From: UBA2040 sp002384725
Lineage (GTDB): Bacteria > Bacteroidota > Bacteroidia > Flavobacteriales_D > Crocinitomicaceae
Reading direction: 5' to 3'
DNA: 64,000 bases
NCBI GenBank assembly: GCA_963926475.1
Contig: CAWUXE010000002.1
Location: 264,405-328,404 of the forward strand
Shown: positions 35,294 to 43,088 of the stretch, piece after piece
Layout: each line of letters opens with the position of its first letter
How positions within the stretch are numbered: the stretch's first letter is position 1
The notes under the pieces: generated by a model
Databases searched by the model: none
Told to the model about the DNA's origin: nothing
What the model saw: the letters and a program-made list of their open reading frames with translations, nothing else
Translations under genes and position numbers: made by a program

Positions 35294-37713
35294 TGCGCTA
35301 CATCCTGATCATATCCTGGTTTTTTTGTTCTGTTTCTTACGGACAAGTAGCGAATGGAAAAGTAAAGGACCAAGTGTCCAAGGAAAGTATACCTTTTGTG
35401 AAAATTGAAAATCTAATCACGAAGAATAAAACGAGATCAAATATCGATGGTAAATTCTCAGTCGATATAAAAACTGGCGATTCCGTTCGTTTTTCAGGTC
35501 AAGGATACGACACATTGATTTTACTTTTTGATTCAACGGACAACTTCCTAGACATTGAAATGCAAGTACAAGTCCTCCAATTAGAGGATATATACATCTA
35601 CTACCCCCGCACGGAGAAATACGATGTAGGCTTTCTGCCCGTTATCAAAGGAACAAGAATTACAACAGGAACCAACTCTGTAATTTCTGTAGAATCGATG
35701 AACGGCTCGAAGTCTTCGGGGAATCCACGTGAATTGTTTGCCCGAATTCCAGGATTGAACATTTGGGAAAGTGATGGTGCTGGAATCCAAATTGGAATTG
35801 GTGGACGTGGTTTAAGCCCGAATAGAGCCGCTAATTTCAATACACGTCAAAATGGCTACGACATCTCCGCGGATGCCTTAGGCTATCCCGAAAGCTATTA
35901 TACGCCACCAATTGAGGCTCTTTCGTCGATTGAGATTGTTCGCGGCTCCGCTTCCTTGCAATACGGCACCCAATTTGGCGGTTTACTCAACTTCGTCTTG
36001 AAAGAACCAGAAGAGAAATCGATATTTACCCTTACAACCCGGCAAACAGGCGGAAAATATGGTTATTACGGAGGATTCAATCGTGTATCAGGAACCAAAA
36101 GACGATTCTCTTATCAAGCTTATCACCAAGTTAAAATAGGCAAAGGCTATAGAGAAAATAGCGAATTCACGCAACATCAGGCATTTGCTCAAGTTTCCTA
36201 CGATATTGCTGAATACACCAAAATTAGATTAGAATACACCCACATGAACTATTTGGCAAGACAAGCGGGTGGTTTGAGTGATGTAAATTTTAATGAAAAC
36301 GACAAACAAAGTTTGCGCGATCGAAATTGGCTTAACGTAAACTGGAACATGATGGCCTTGCACTTCGATCATACATTTAATCCTCTTAGCAGTTTGAATT
36401 TCAGAACATTTGGCATGTTATCCTCACGCAAAACATTAGGCTTTTTGGGCAAAATAACGCAGGCTGATCCAGGAGGCAACCGAGAAATGATAGCCGGAGA
36501 TTTTAAAAATGCAGGTGCTGAACTTCGTTTCCTTAAAAAATATAGATTTAGCGGGTCGTGCAACATTCCTAAAAATGGAGCTATTCTTATTGGGGCACGT
36601 TATTACCAAGGTATCACGAGCAGTCTTCAAGGCAAAGCTACCGATGGGTCTGACGCTAATTTTATGTTTACCAATCCAGACAATCTAGAGAACTCCTCCT
36701 ATCTTTTTCCTTCCCGAAACTTGGCCTTTTTTGCGGAAAATGTTTTGTTTTTTGGACGACAATGGCGTGTTAATTTTGGCGGACGCTTGGAGAGTATTTC
36801 TAGCGCTTCTGAAGGTTTTTACAAAAGCTATGCGATTCACCCCGTCAATGGCGACACTTTAGGTGCTTACAGAATAAATAGTGAAAATCAAGTAGATAGA
36901 CTAGTCCCTTTGTTTGGAGCGGGCGCTTCGTTTCAAACGCAAAAAAGGAATTCTCTGTACGTCAACTTTACACAAAACTACAGAGCCATCAACTTTACGG
37001 ATATTCGAGTAAACAATCCAAATGTTGTTGTAGATACAGCCATGCGAGACGAATATGGATACACGGGTGAATTCGGTTTTAGAGGCAAAATGAAAAAGTA
37101 TTGGATCTTCGATTTGGCCTTGTTTCATGTATTCTATGGCGATAAAATTGGGTTAGCACCAAAACCAGGAACAACCTACAAAGATCGCACAAACATAGGT
37201 GATGCTGTCAATACAGGTATTGAAATTTACACAGAATTTGACATCATTAATGCGATGAAAGAAAAAGCGAAGCAACAGCTTTTTGTCTTCGTGAATGCAG
37301 CCTACATCCAATCCTACTATCTGCGCTCTAAAGAGCCTAATTACATTGGGAAACAAGTGGAATATGTGGCTCCGCTCATTGTTCGTGGTGGCTTGAAATA
37401 CAAATTGAAAAATTGGAGTTCGCAATTTCAGGTTTCGTATACGAGCGAACAATATTCGGATGCTTCGAATGCCGTTATTCCTTCTGGTGACGCTGTTATC
37501 GGTCTTGTTCCCTCCTATTTCATTATTGATTTTTCAACCCGATATGAGTGGAAATACAATTTATCGTTTGAGTTAAGCTTCAATAATTTGACGAATCAGA
37601 AATACTTTACACGACGTGCATCTGGCTATCCAGGACCGGGAATTCTTCCTTCTGACGGAATTCAATTTTTTGGCACACTCCAATACAAATTTTCACAGAA
37701 AAGAAAATCGTAA
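35293..37713 (+). CDS. TonB-dependent receptor of the imelysin operon (FecA-like)
   Basis: 806 residues from the ATG at 35293, which overlaps the HTTM stop (TAATG); the start at 35269 would lie inside the HTTM gene. Signal (RYILIISWFFCSVSYGQ), a carboxypeptidase-like domain (about 20-105), a plug (LFARIPGLNIWESDGAGIQI, GGRGLSPNRAANFNTRQNG, IVRGSASLQYGTQFGGLLNF) and a barrel ending in an aromatic-containing strand (FFGTLQYKFSQ). The plug resembles FecA/siderophore receptors. The imelysin neighbour suggests an iron chelate as ligand. The kinase-like gene begins ten bases after the stop. Confidence 0.92.
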   Translation: MRYILIISWFFCSVSYGQVANGKVKDQVSKESIPFVKIENLITKNKTRSNIDGKFSVDIKTGDSVRFSGQGYDTLILLFDSTDNFLDIEMQVQVLQLEDIYIYYPRTEKYDVGFLPVIKGTRITTGTNSVISVESMNGSKSSGNPRELFARIPGLNIWESDGAGIQIGIGGRGLSPNRAANFNTRQNGYDISADALGYPESYYTPPIEALSSIEIVRGSASLQYGTQFGGLLNFVLKEPEEKSIFTLTTRQTGGKYGYYGGFNRVSGTKRRFSYQAYHQVKIGKGYRENSEFTQHQAFAQVSYDIAEYTKIRLEYTHMNYLARQAGGLSDVNFNENDKQSLRDRNWLNVNWNMMALHFDHTFNPLSSLNFRTFGMLSSRKTLGFLGKITQADPGGNREMIAGDFKNAGAELRFLKKYRFSGSCNIPKNGAILIGARYYQGITSSLQGKATDGSDANFMFTNPDNLENSSYLFPSRNLAFFAENVLFFGRQWRVNFGGRLESISSASEGFYKSYAIHPVNGDTLGAYRINSENQVDRLVPLFGAGASFQTQKRNSLYVNFTQNYRAINFTDIRVNNPNVVVDTAMRDEYGYTGEFGFRGKMKKYWIFDLALFHVFYGDKIGLAPKPGTTYKDRTNIGDAVNTGIEIYTEFDIINAMKEKAKQQLFVFVNAAYIQSYYLRSKEPNYIGKQVEYVAPLIVRGGLKYKLKNWSSQFQVSYTSEQYSDASNAVIPSGDAVIGLVPSYFIIDFSTRYEWKYNLSFELSFNNLTNQKYFTRRASGYPGPGILPSDGIQFFGTLQYKFSQKRKS

Positions 37714-37723
37714 ATTCGTTTCC

Positions 37724-38581
37724 ATGGAAGCTTGGAAAGAGAATTTTACTTTGGTTCGACAATTGTCTAGCAAGCAATCCAAACGATTTGGTGTGACCTT
37801 TCTTTTACAAGAAAATAGTTCGAAAAAGTTAGTTGTCTTTAAGTTAAGTGATAAATCTAATATAATTGGATACCAACAACTTAAAAATGAAAAAGAATTC
37901 AATTTTATTCTAAAAGGTTTACCTACTATTTTAGACAGTTTTGAAAACGAAACACAGTTCGGAATCTATAAAGAATTCGAAGAAGGTGAAACAATCGACC
38001 TGTTTTGGAAAAGTGTAAAACGATGCAAAAGAAAGGAAAAGCTCAAGGAAATCAGTAACAATCTTCAACCTTTATTTCAGCATTTGGAAGAGCAAAATAT
38101 CACCCATGCGGATATTAAACCGGAGAATATCATCGTTCAGCAAAAGAATGGAAAACTAGAATGTGCTTTAATTGATTTCGGATTGGCTTTTGATCGAACC
38201 GATTTGCCCGAACGAAAAACGCTATTTCAATTGGGTTACGCATCGCCAGAGTTGATTTTGAATCGATTGGATTGTGTTGACCCGAGCACGGATATCTTTT
38301 CCTTGTGTCTGGTTATTTATAAACTCTGGACTGGCAAACTACCACTTTCCTCCTCTCATCCAGCCATGATGACACAATTGCAAATCACCTACCCAATTGA
38401 AAAGGTATGGAAAATTCCGAAAAGCTTATGGAAGGTTTTAGAGAAAAGCTTGGTGAAGCATCATTTTAAGCTTCCAGCCAATATAATGGACAAGGATGAA
38501 GTGAGAATTGCCTTGAAAGAGGCGAATACCAGACGTTACAGGAACTTTTTAGATTTTCAAAAAGCGATTAATTCGATTTAG
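37724..38581 (+). CDS. Ser/Thr protein kinase-like protein
   Basis: 285 residues from the ATG at 37724; earlier in-frame codons overlap the TonB receptor. Eukaryotic-type kinase motifs are H128-A-D-I-K132-P-E-N135 (catalytic loop, HAD in place of HRD) and D151-F-G153 (magnesium loop), with YASPEL (activation/P+1) and STDIFSLCLVIYKLWTGKLP downstream. The ATP-binding glycine loop is not obvious near the N-terminus, where VFKLSDKSNIIG should contain the active Lys. It probably phosphorylates a cytoplasmic protein or serves as a scaffold. It closes the uptake operon. Its stop overlaps the convergent barrel-protein stop by four bases. Confidence 0.82.
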   Translation: MEAWKENFTLVRQLSSKQSKRFGVTFLLQENSSKKLVVFKLSDKSNIIGYQQLKNEKEFNFILKGLPTILDSFENETQFGIYKEFEEGETIDLFWKSVKRCKRKEKLKEISNNLQPLFQHLEEQNITHADIKPENIIVQQKNGKLECALIDFGLAFDRTDLPERKTLFQLGYASPELILNRLDCVDPSTDIFSLCLVIYKLWTGKLPLSSSHPAMMTQLQITYPIEKVWKIPKSLWKVLEKSLVKHHFKLPANIMDKDEVRIALKEANTRRYRNFLDFQKAINSI

Positions 38582-39234
38582 AATCCACCTATATCTTTTC
38601 TGAAACCAACGTTGACATGGAAAAGAATATTACTCAAGTAGCTGGAATAATTTGCCATTTGATTGGAAGCTTGAAGCGCGAACATGTAATCAATTCCTAA
38701 GTCCATATAAACTGTCCCTAGACCTATAATACCATACTTCACGCCACCTTGAAGCCCAGCGCCAAAGCCAAAAACATTCGACTTACGTGTAAACCCATCA
38801 CCTAAAATGAATTTCGTTTCATCAAATTCTTCATATTCGGCTTTTACTGAGTTGAACAAAACATTTAAAGTAGAACCACCATATGCAGCGAGTCCTGTTT
38901 CGTAACCGTCACCTAAATAATAGCGCGCTCCTCCTGAAATAATGGTATAATTCGTTTTCGTCGTAAAGTCAATCGGATAAATAGAGCCCGTGCTTATCTC
39001 TTGAAGATTTCCCAAATTAATGATTGGATCTGAAATTCCGGGGTAAATTGAAACTCGTCCGAAGTACGTCTGCGCGTCGTCCACTGAGTACTCGCCACTT
39101 ACATGTCCGCCAACGAAAGTTTTTTGAGCACCAAAAGGACGCAGCACCGAAGCCCCCGCACTAACTCCAAATTGTCCAAATGCCTGTGTTCCCGCACATA
39201 GCATCGTGATAATTAATAAATTTCTCATTTTCAT
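38578..39234 (-). CDS. Outer membrane beta-barrel protein
   Basis: 218 residues from the ATG at 39234, chosen because it overlaps the end of the tag reading frame as ATGA; an ATG at 39243 adds three residues. A signal peptide (KMRNLLIITMLCAGTQAFGQ) is followed by alternating beta-strand segments (SAGASVLRPFGAQK, YTIISGGARYYLGDGYETGL, GAGLQGGVKYGIIGLGTVYM) and ends with FHVNVGFRKDIGGF, typical of small barrel proteins. No specific family is recognised. Confidence 0.8.
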   Translation of the reverse strand: MKMRNLLIITMLCAGTQAFGQFGVSAGASVLRPFGAQKTFVGGHVSGEYSVDDAQTYFGRVSIYPGISDPIINLGNLQEISTGSIYPIDFTTKTNYTIISGGARYYLGDGYETGLAAYGGSTLNVLFNSVKAEYEEFDETKFILGDGFTRKSNVFGFGAGLQGGVKYGIIGLGTVYMDLGIDYMFALQASNQMANYSSYLSNILFHVNVGFRKDIGGF

Positions 39235-39770
39235 TGGTTCCATTTTAATGTGTCCATCTTCATTTGTGCAAGAATCGTGCAGCTTTCTACATGAGCGCCA
39301 GGTAAATATGAGGCGCTCATCAAAAATTCGTTTACGATTTCTCCGCCGACAAATTTAAAGTTCTTTTTGAACAGTTTGACCCATTCTTGTAAAGTTAAGG
39401 GATCATTTTTGTCCAGTCAATCTGCAAAACTGCCGAACTTTTTCTGTAACTCTATAATCTTCCGTGCATTAAGGATAACGCTTCGAATCTTCAATTGGTT
39501 GCGGATGATACCCGCATCTTGCAATAATTCAGAAACTTTAACATCATCGTACTCCGCAATTTTCTCAATATCGAAATAATCGAAAGCCAAACGGAAATTT
39601 TGTTCCTTTTTCAGCATCAAGCTCCACGAAAGTCCAGCTTGATTGATTTCGAGAATCAATCGTCCGAAGAGTTCATTATCACTCGTAATTGGGAAACCAT
39701 AGGCTGTATCGTGATAAATTTTATTCAAATCATCTTCGGGTAAATTGGTACAAAAATCACAATAACTCAT
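39231..39770 (-). pseudogene. tag: DNA-3-methyladenine glycosylase I (tag) with an in-frame TGA
   Basis: The first 117 residues (CDFCTNLPEDDLNKIYHDTAYG, ELFGRLILEINQAGLSW, NRLAFD-like FRLAFDYFD, LLQDAGIIRNQLKIRSVI) are a clear Tag enzyme, with the N-terminal Cys of the zinc site. A TGA at 39419-39417 stops it after KKFGSFAD. In the same frame the homology continues to 39231 with LDKNDPLTLQEWVKLF, FVGGEIVNEFLMSAS and YLPGAHVESC, giving about 179 residues, the family length. Family members carry Trp at this point (FGSFxxWL), so TGG to TGA is the likely change. Tag removes 3-methyladenine from DNA. The frame ends ATGA over the barrel-protein start. Either a recent nonsense mutation or a base-call error. 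Confidence 0.85.
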
Positions 39771-39817
39771 TTCTTCGGTTTCAGGTGAAAATAGTTAAAT
39801 TTGAGCAAACTCATTCT

Positions 39818-40414
39818 ATGGCTTTTTACGAATTCAAAGGATTTAAACCCGTTTGCGACCCAAGCAGCTTCGTTCACCCAATGGCGACTGTGACTGGAAA
39901 TGTGATCATTGGAAAAGATGTATACATCGGCCCTGGTTGCGCTCTGCGTGGCGATTGGGGACAAATCATCATCGAAGATGGTTGCAACGTTCAAGAAAAT
40001 TGTACGGTGCACATGTTCCCCGGAACGACGGTTTATTTGCGCAAAGGAGCGCATGTTGGTCATGGTGCAATAATACATGGCGGCGATATAGGTGAAAACT
40101 GTCTGATCGGCATGAATTCGGTTATCATGGACGATGTAATCATGGGAAAAGAGTGCATCGTTGGTGCGCTATGCTTTGTTCCAGCAAAAATGGAAATTCC
40201 AAAACGGAGTTTATTGGTGGGTAATCCAGCAAAAATAATCAAGGAAGTAAGCGATGAAATGATTGCATGGAAAACCAAAGGAACTGCCTTATATCAAGCT
40301 TTACCAAAGGAAATGCAAGAAGAATGGAATTCGTGCGAACCGCTTAAAGAAATGGATGCAGACAGACCTAAGCAGGAGAGTTTGTATTCGACTTGGAACG
40401 ATATAAAAAAGTAA
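39818..40414 (+). CDS. Gamma-carbonic anhydrase-like hexapeptide-repeat protein (PaaY/CaiE family)
   Basis: 198 residues from the ATG at 39818, where homology starts (FYEFKGFKPVCDPSSFVHP); earlier in-frame codons overlap the tag gene. Left-handed beta-helix hexapeptide repeats run through ATVTGNVIIGKDVYIGPGCAL, with the metal-site residues in VHMFPGTT, GAHVGHGAIIHGG. The C-terminal helix and YxxLP-type tail fit PaaY/CaiE. Such proteins form trimers that may hydrate CO2 or act as thioesterases in phenylacetate metabolism. No paa genes are nearby, so function is open. Confidence 0.88.
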   Translation: MAFYEFKGFKPVCDPSSFVHPMATVTGNVIIGKDVYIGPGCALRGDWGQIIIEDGCNVQENCTVHMFPGTTVYLRKGAHVGHGAIIHGGDIGENCLIGMNSVIMDDVIMGKECIVGALCFVPAKMEIPKRSLLVGNPAKIIKEVSDEMIAWKTKGTALYQALPKEMQEEWNSCEPLKEMDADRPKQESLYSTWNDIKK

Positions 40415-40469
40415 GAAATCAGAAGTAAGAATTATTGAGAAGGGAATCACTTCTTATTTCTGATTTCTT
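40413..40469. repeat. Long near-perfect hairpin between the PaaY-like and FAD-oxidase genes
   Basis: Arms 40413-40431 and 40451-40469 are 19 bases each and complementary except for one G-U pair, with a 19-base loop. The left arm overlaps the stop codon. The arms resemble AAATCAGAAGTAAG-type heptad repeats. It may act as a terminator or mRNA-stabilising structure. Confidence 0.6.
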
Positions 40470-40487
40470 ATTTCAAATTTTAAAAGA

Positions 40488-41888
40488 ATGAACAGACACG
40501 AACAATTTCAGGAAAGACATCCATTTTTTAAAGATTTATTGGATGCGCGATGCATAATCAAAGAGGAGGTATTGACTGAATATGGTCACGATGAAACAGA
40601 GGATATACTTGTTCTACCCGAGGTATTGTTGATTCCGAATTCGGTGGATGAAATTTCGCTGATTCTGAAATATTGCAATGAAAAATCGATTCCTGTGACA
40701 CCTTGTGGCGCTAGAACTGGACTTTCTGGAGGTGCGATCCCGTTGATAAATGGGATTTTATTAAGCATGGAGAAATTTAATTCCATTCTTGAAATTGACG
40801 AGCAGAATAGTCAGGTGATAACTGAACCTGGAGTGATCACGCAAGTGCTTCAAGATGCAGTGCGCGAAAAAGGTTTGTTTTATCCACCTGATCCTGCAAG
40901 TCGCGGTAGTTGTTTCATAGGCGGAAATGTGGCCGAAAATAGTGGCGGACCGAAAGCAGTGAAATATGGCGTTACAAATGAATATGTCCTCAACCTAGAA
41001 ATGGTTTTGCCCAACGGAGAAGTAATTTGGACAGGCGCTAACGTGCTAAAGAACGCTACAGGTTACAATTTAACCCAATTGATAGTTGGAAGCGAAGGAA
41101 CGCTTGGAATCGTCACGAAAATCGTTTTAAAGTTGATTCCCCATCCAACGCAGAATTTACTGATGTTGGTTCCGTTTTATAAGGCTGAAGATGCTTGTCG
41201 CGCTGTGGCAGCCATATTTAATGCTGGAATTACACCCAGCGGAATGGAGTTCATGGAACGCGATGCCCTTTTGTGGACGAAAGACTTCATAGGCGATGAA
41301 AACGTTCCTGTTGCAGACAATCATGGAGCACACTTGTTGATTGAAGTGGATGGATTTAACGCAGAAATATTGATGGAAGACTGCGAGAAAATCATGCATG
41401 TACTGCAATCGTTTGAAACAGATGAAATACTATTTGCCGAAGACGAAGCGCAGAAAGATAAATTGTGGCAATTGCGTCGAAAAGTAGGCGAAGCGGTGAA
41501 AGCCAATTCGATTTACAAAGAAGAAGATACGGTTGTACCTCGCTACCAATTGCCTGATTTACTGAATCATGTGAAAGCCGTTGGTGCGAAATATGGATTC
41601 AAATCGGTGTGTTATGGTCACGCCGGCGATGGAAATCTTCATGTAAATATCATAAAAGGAGATTTGACCGATGAGCAATGGAATAATGAATTACCCATCG
41701 CTATTCGAGAGATTTTTGAGCTTGTGGTTGAATTAGGCGGCACTATCTCTGGAGAACACGGAATTGGATTGGTTCAAAAACCATATATGGATATTGCATT
41801 TAACGAAGTGACGATGGATCTGATGAGGGGAATTAAGAAGGTGTTTGATCCGAATGGGATTATGAATCCGGGGAAGATATTTGATTGA
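40488..41888 (+). CDS. FAD-binding oxidase, GlcD/D-lactate dehydrogenase type
   Basis: 466 residues. The PCMH-type FAD domain shows PVTPCGARTGLSGGAIP and DPASRGSCFIGGNVAENSGGPKAVKYGVT, with LIVGSEGTLGIVTKIVLKL. The C-terminal cap ends in the family signature YGHAGDGNLHVNI and SGEHGIGLVQK ... FDPNGIMNPGKIF. This is the glycolate oxidase GlcD / D-lactate dehydrogenase / D-2-hydroxyglutarate dehydrogenase branch, which oxidises a 2-hydroxyacid with FAD. The exact acid is not predictable. Confidence 0.92.
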   Translation: MNRHEQFQERHPFFKDLLDARCIIKEEVLTEYGHDETEDILVLPEVLLIPNSVDEISLILKYCNEKSIPVTPCGARTGLSGGAIPLINGILLSMEKFNSILEIDEQNSQVITEPGVITQVLQDAVREKGLFYPPDPASRGSCFIGGNVAENSGGPKAVKYGVTNEYVLNLEMVLPNGEVIWTGANVLKNATGYNLTQLIVGSEGTLGIVTKIVLKLIPHPTQNLLMLVPFYKAEDACRAVAAIFNAGITPSGMEFMERDALLWTKDFIGDENVPVADNHGAHLLIEVDGFNAEILMEDCEKIMHVLQSFETDEILFAEDEAQKDKLWQLRRKVGEAVKANSIYKEEDTVVPRYQLPDLLNHVKAVGAKYGFKSVCYGHAGDGNLHVNIIKGDLTDEQWNNELPIAIREIFELVVELGGTISGEHGIGLVQKPYMDIAFNEVTMDLMRGIKKVFDPNGIMNPGKIFD

Positions 41889-41901
41889 AGGGGGTTGGTT
41901 T

Positions 41902-41930
41902 GCGGATTGCGGATTGGCTGATTCCTGATT
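41902..41930. repeat. Heptad-like GCGGATT/CTGATT repeat
   Basis: GCGGATT GCGGATT GGCTGATT CCTGATT: four units of seven to eight bases in the gap after the FAD oxidase. Low-copy and degenerate. Confidence 0.45.
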
Positions 41931-42082
41931 AAGGGGTTTTTATTTAAAAAAATCGACCTAAAATTTAAATATTTATATATAGATGTTTATCGATAAACTT
42001 TTATATAAATTATTTTAAATCAAATATTTAATTCAGTTTATCTAAAGCTTATTTTTGCAAAATTTACAAATAGTCTCTCCAA

Positions 42083-42748
42083 TTAATCCTTACTAATTTT
42101 CACTACATACGTTTTCATCCCAACACTAAACTGCAAAAATAACGCTCGATTTTGAGGAAGAGAATTCATATCTAATCGATGATCATCCTTTGTTTTACTT
42201 ACTAATTTCCCGGCAGCATCATACACTAGAAAATCACTTTTTTCGCCTCCCAACAAAAACAACATATTTCCGTCTAAATAAACGATTCCTTCCTTTTGCA
42301 ATTCATTCAAGTTTGCGCTTCCTTGTGAAACATAGAATATAAATGAAATGGTATCCTTAACCGAGGGTGCAAAAGGATCGTAAACTTCAAAATGAATTGT
42401 TGCACTGGCTGGCGTATTGTTCAACATTGCGCCAATAATCAGTTTTTGAGGAAAAGTACCTGAAATAGGTAAAGCAAAATCGGCACTATCGCCATGATTT
42501 ACATCCGTATGAAAAGTGGTTTGATCATCGAAGGTGATTTGCCACTGTGTAGGAACATCTTCGAAGATCGATTTCCACCTCAAAGCCGTGTCAATATTCA
42601 AATCATTGACTATTTCAATATACCAATGTGCTGGTGATTGATCCGTTGTTTTGATCAAGGTTGTGCTATTATTTACAAAAGAAAAGGTTTGCGCTTTGCT
42701 AAAGTTGGCCAAGAAAATCAAAAAAATAGATAGAAGTGAAACTTTCAT
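42083..42748 (-). CDS. Secreted protein with T9SS-type C-terminal tail
   Basis: 221 residues. A signal peptide (KVSLLSIFLIFLANFSKAQ) leads to a beta-sandwich-like domain (about 20-130) with TTFHTDVNHGDSADFALPI and a tail of about 75 residues: FLVYDAAGKLVSKTKDDHRL, DMNSLPQNRALFLQFSVG and YVVKISKD. That tail resembles a type A T9SS sorting domain in its usual pattern (VYDxxGKLV ... YVVKI). The N-terminal domain is not recognised. Preceded on its own strand by the TonB-like remnant. Confidence 0.75.
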   Translation of the reverse strand: MKVSLLSIFLIFLANFSKAQTFSFVNNSTTLIKTTDQSPAHWYIEIVNDLNIDTALRWKSIFEDVPTQWQITFDDQTTFHTDVNHGDSADFALPISGTFPQKLIIGAMLNNTPASATIHFEVYDPFAPSVKDTISFIFYVSQGSANLNELQKEGIVYLDGNMLFLLGGEKSDFLVYDAAGKLVSKTKDDHRLDMNSLPQNRALFLQFSVGMKTYVVKISKD

Positions 42749-42817
42749 GGTGCAAAATACGAAAAGGTCCTGTCACCTTAGCAAAAGAACCTTCAATTTC
42801 CTTTAATTTCTATGAAA

Positions 42818-43055
42818 CTAACAACCGAGAATCGCAAATGTGAAAACGAGATCTTGCTCTACTTTTTCTCCCTTGGCATTTTCAGCAGGCTACCATTTCC
42901 CTGGAATCTTTTTGAGATACTTGATCATTCTTTTGTCAATGGAAGCATATCGAGAGATGCTGTCGTGTCTGATATTGGTTATTTCACCTTCCGTTGAAAT
43001 GGTAAAGCGAATTTTGGCCAAGGAAACAAAAACAGAGCAACAGAATTCTTCTCAT
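42818..43055 (-). pseudogene. TonB C-terminal domain protein remnant (deletion plus nonsense)
   Basis: On the minus strand an ATG at 43055 encodes a signal-like MRRILLLCFCFLGQNS, then in another frame AKIRFTISTEGEITNIRHD, IDKRMIKYLKKIPGKW, a TAG at 42892-42890, and PAENAKGEKVEQDL followed by VFTFAILGC and TAG. IRFTIS(E)xGEI...MIKYLKKxPGKWKPAENxKG is the pattern of TonB energy-transducer C-terminal domains. About 100 middle residues are lost, and a Lys codon at KWK(PAEN) has become TAG. A dead gene. Confidence 0.7.
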
Positions 43056-43088
43056 GATCTAAAATAGAATTTTTCGAGAAGCAAAGAG

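Noticed and set aside
37616..37723. Longer N-terminus of the kinase-like protein
   Set aside because: It overlaps the TonB receptor and has no kinase-like content; the ATG at 37724 follows the receptor stop by ten bases.
39231..39770. UGA as a sense codon in this genome
   Set aside because: Many intact genes here end in TGA, and other dead genes use TAG and TAA, so reassignment is not supported.
39689..39817. Longer N-terminus of the hexapeptide-repeat protein
   Set aside because: It overlaps the tag start region and is not conserved; family homology begins at 39818.
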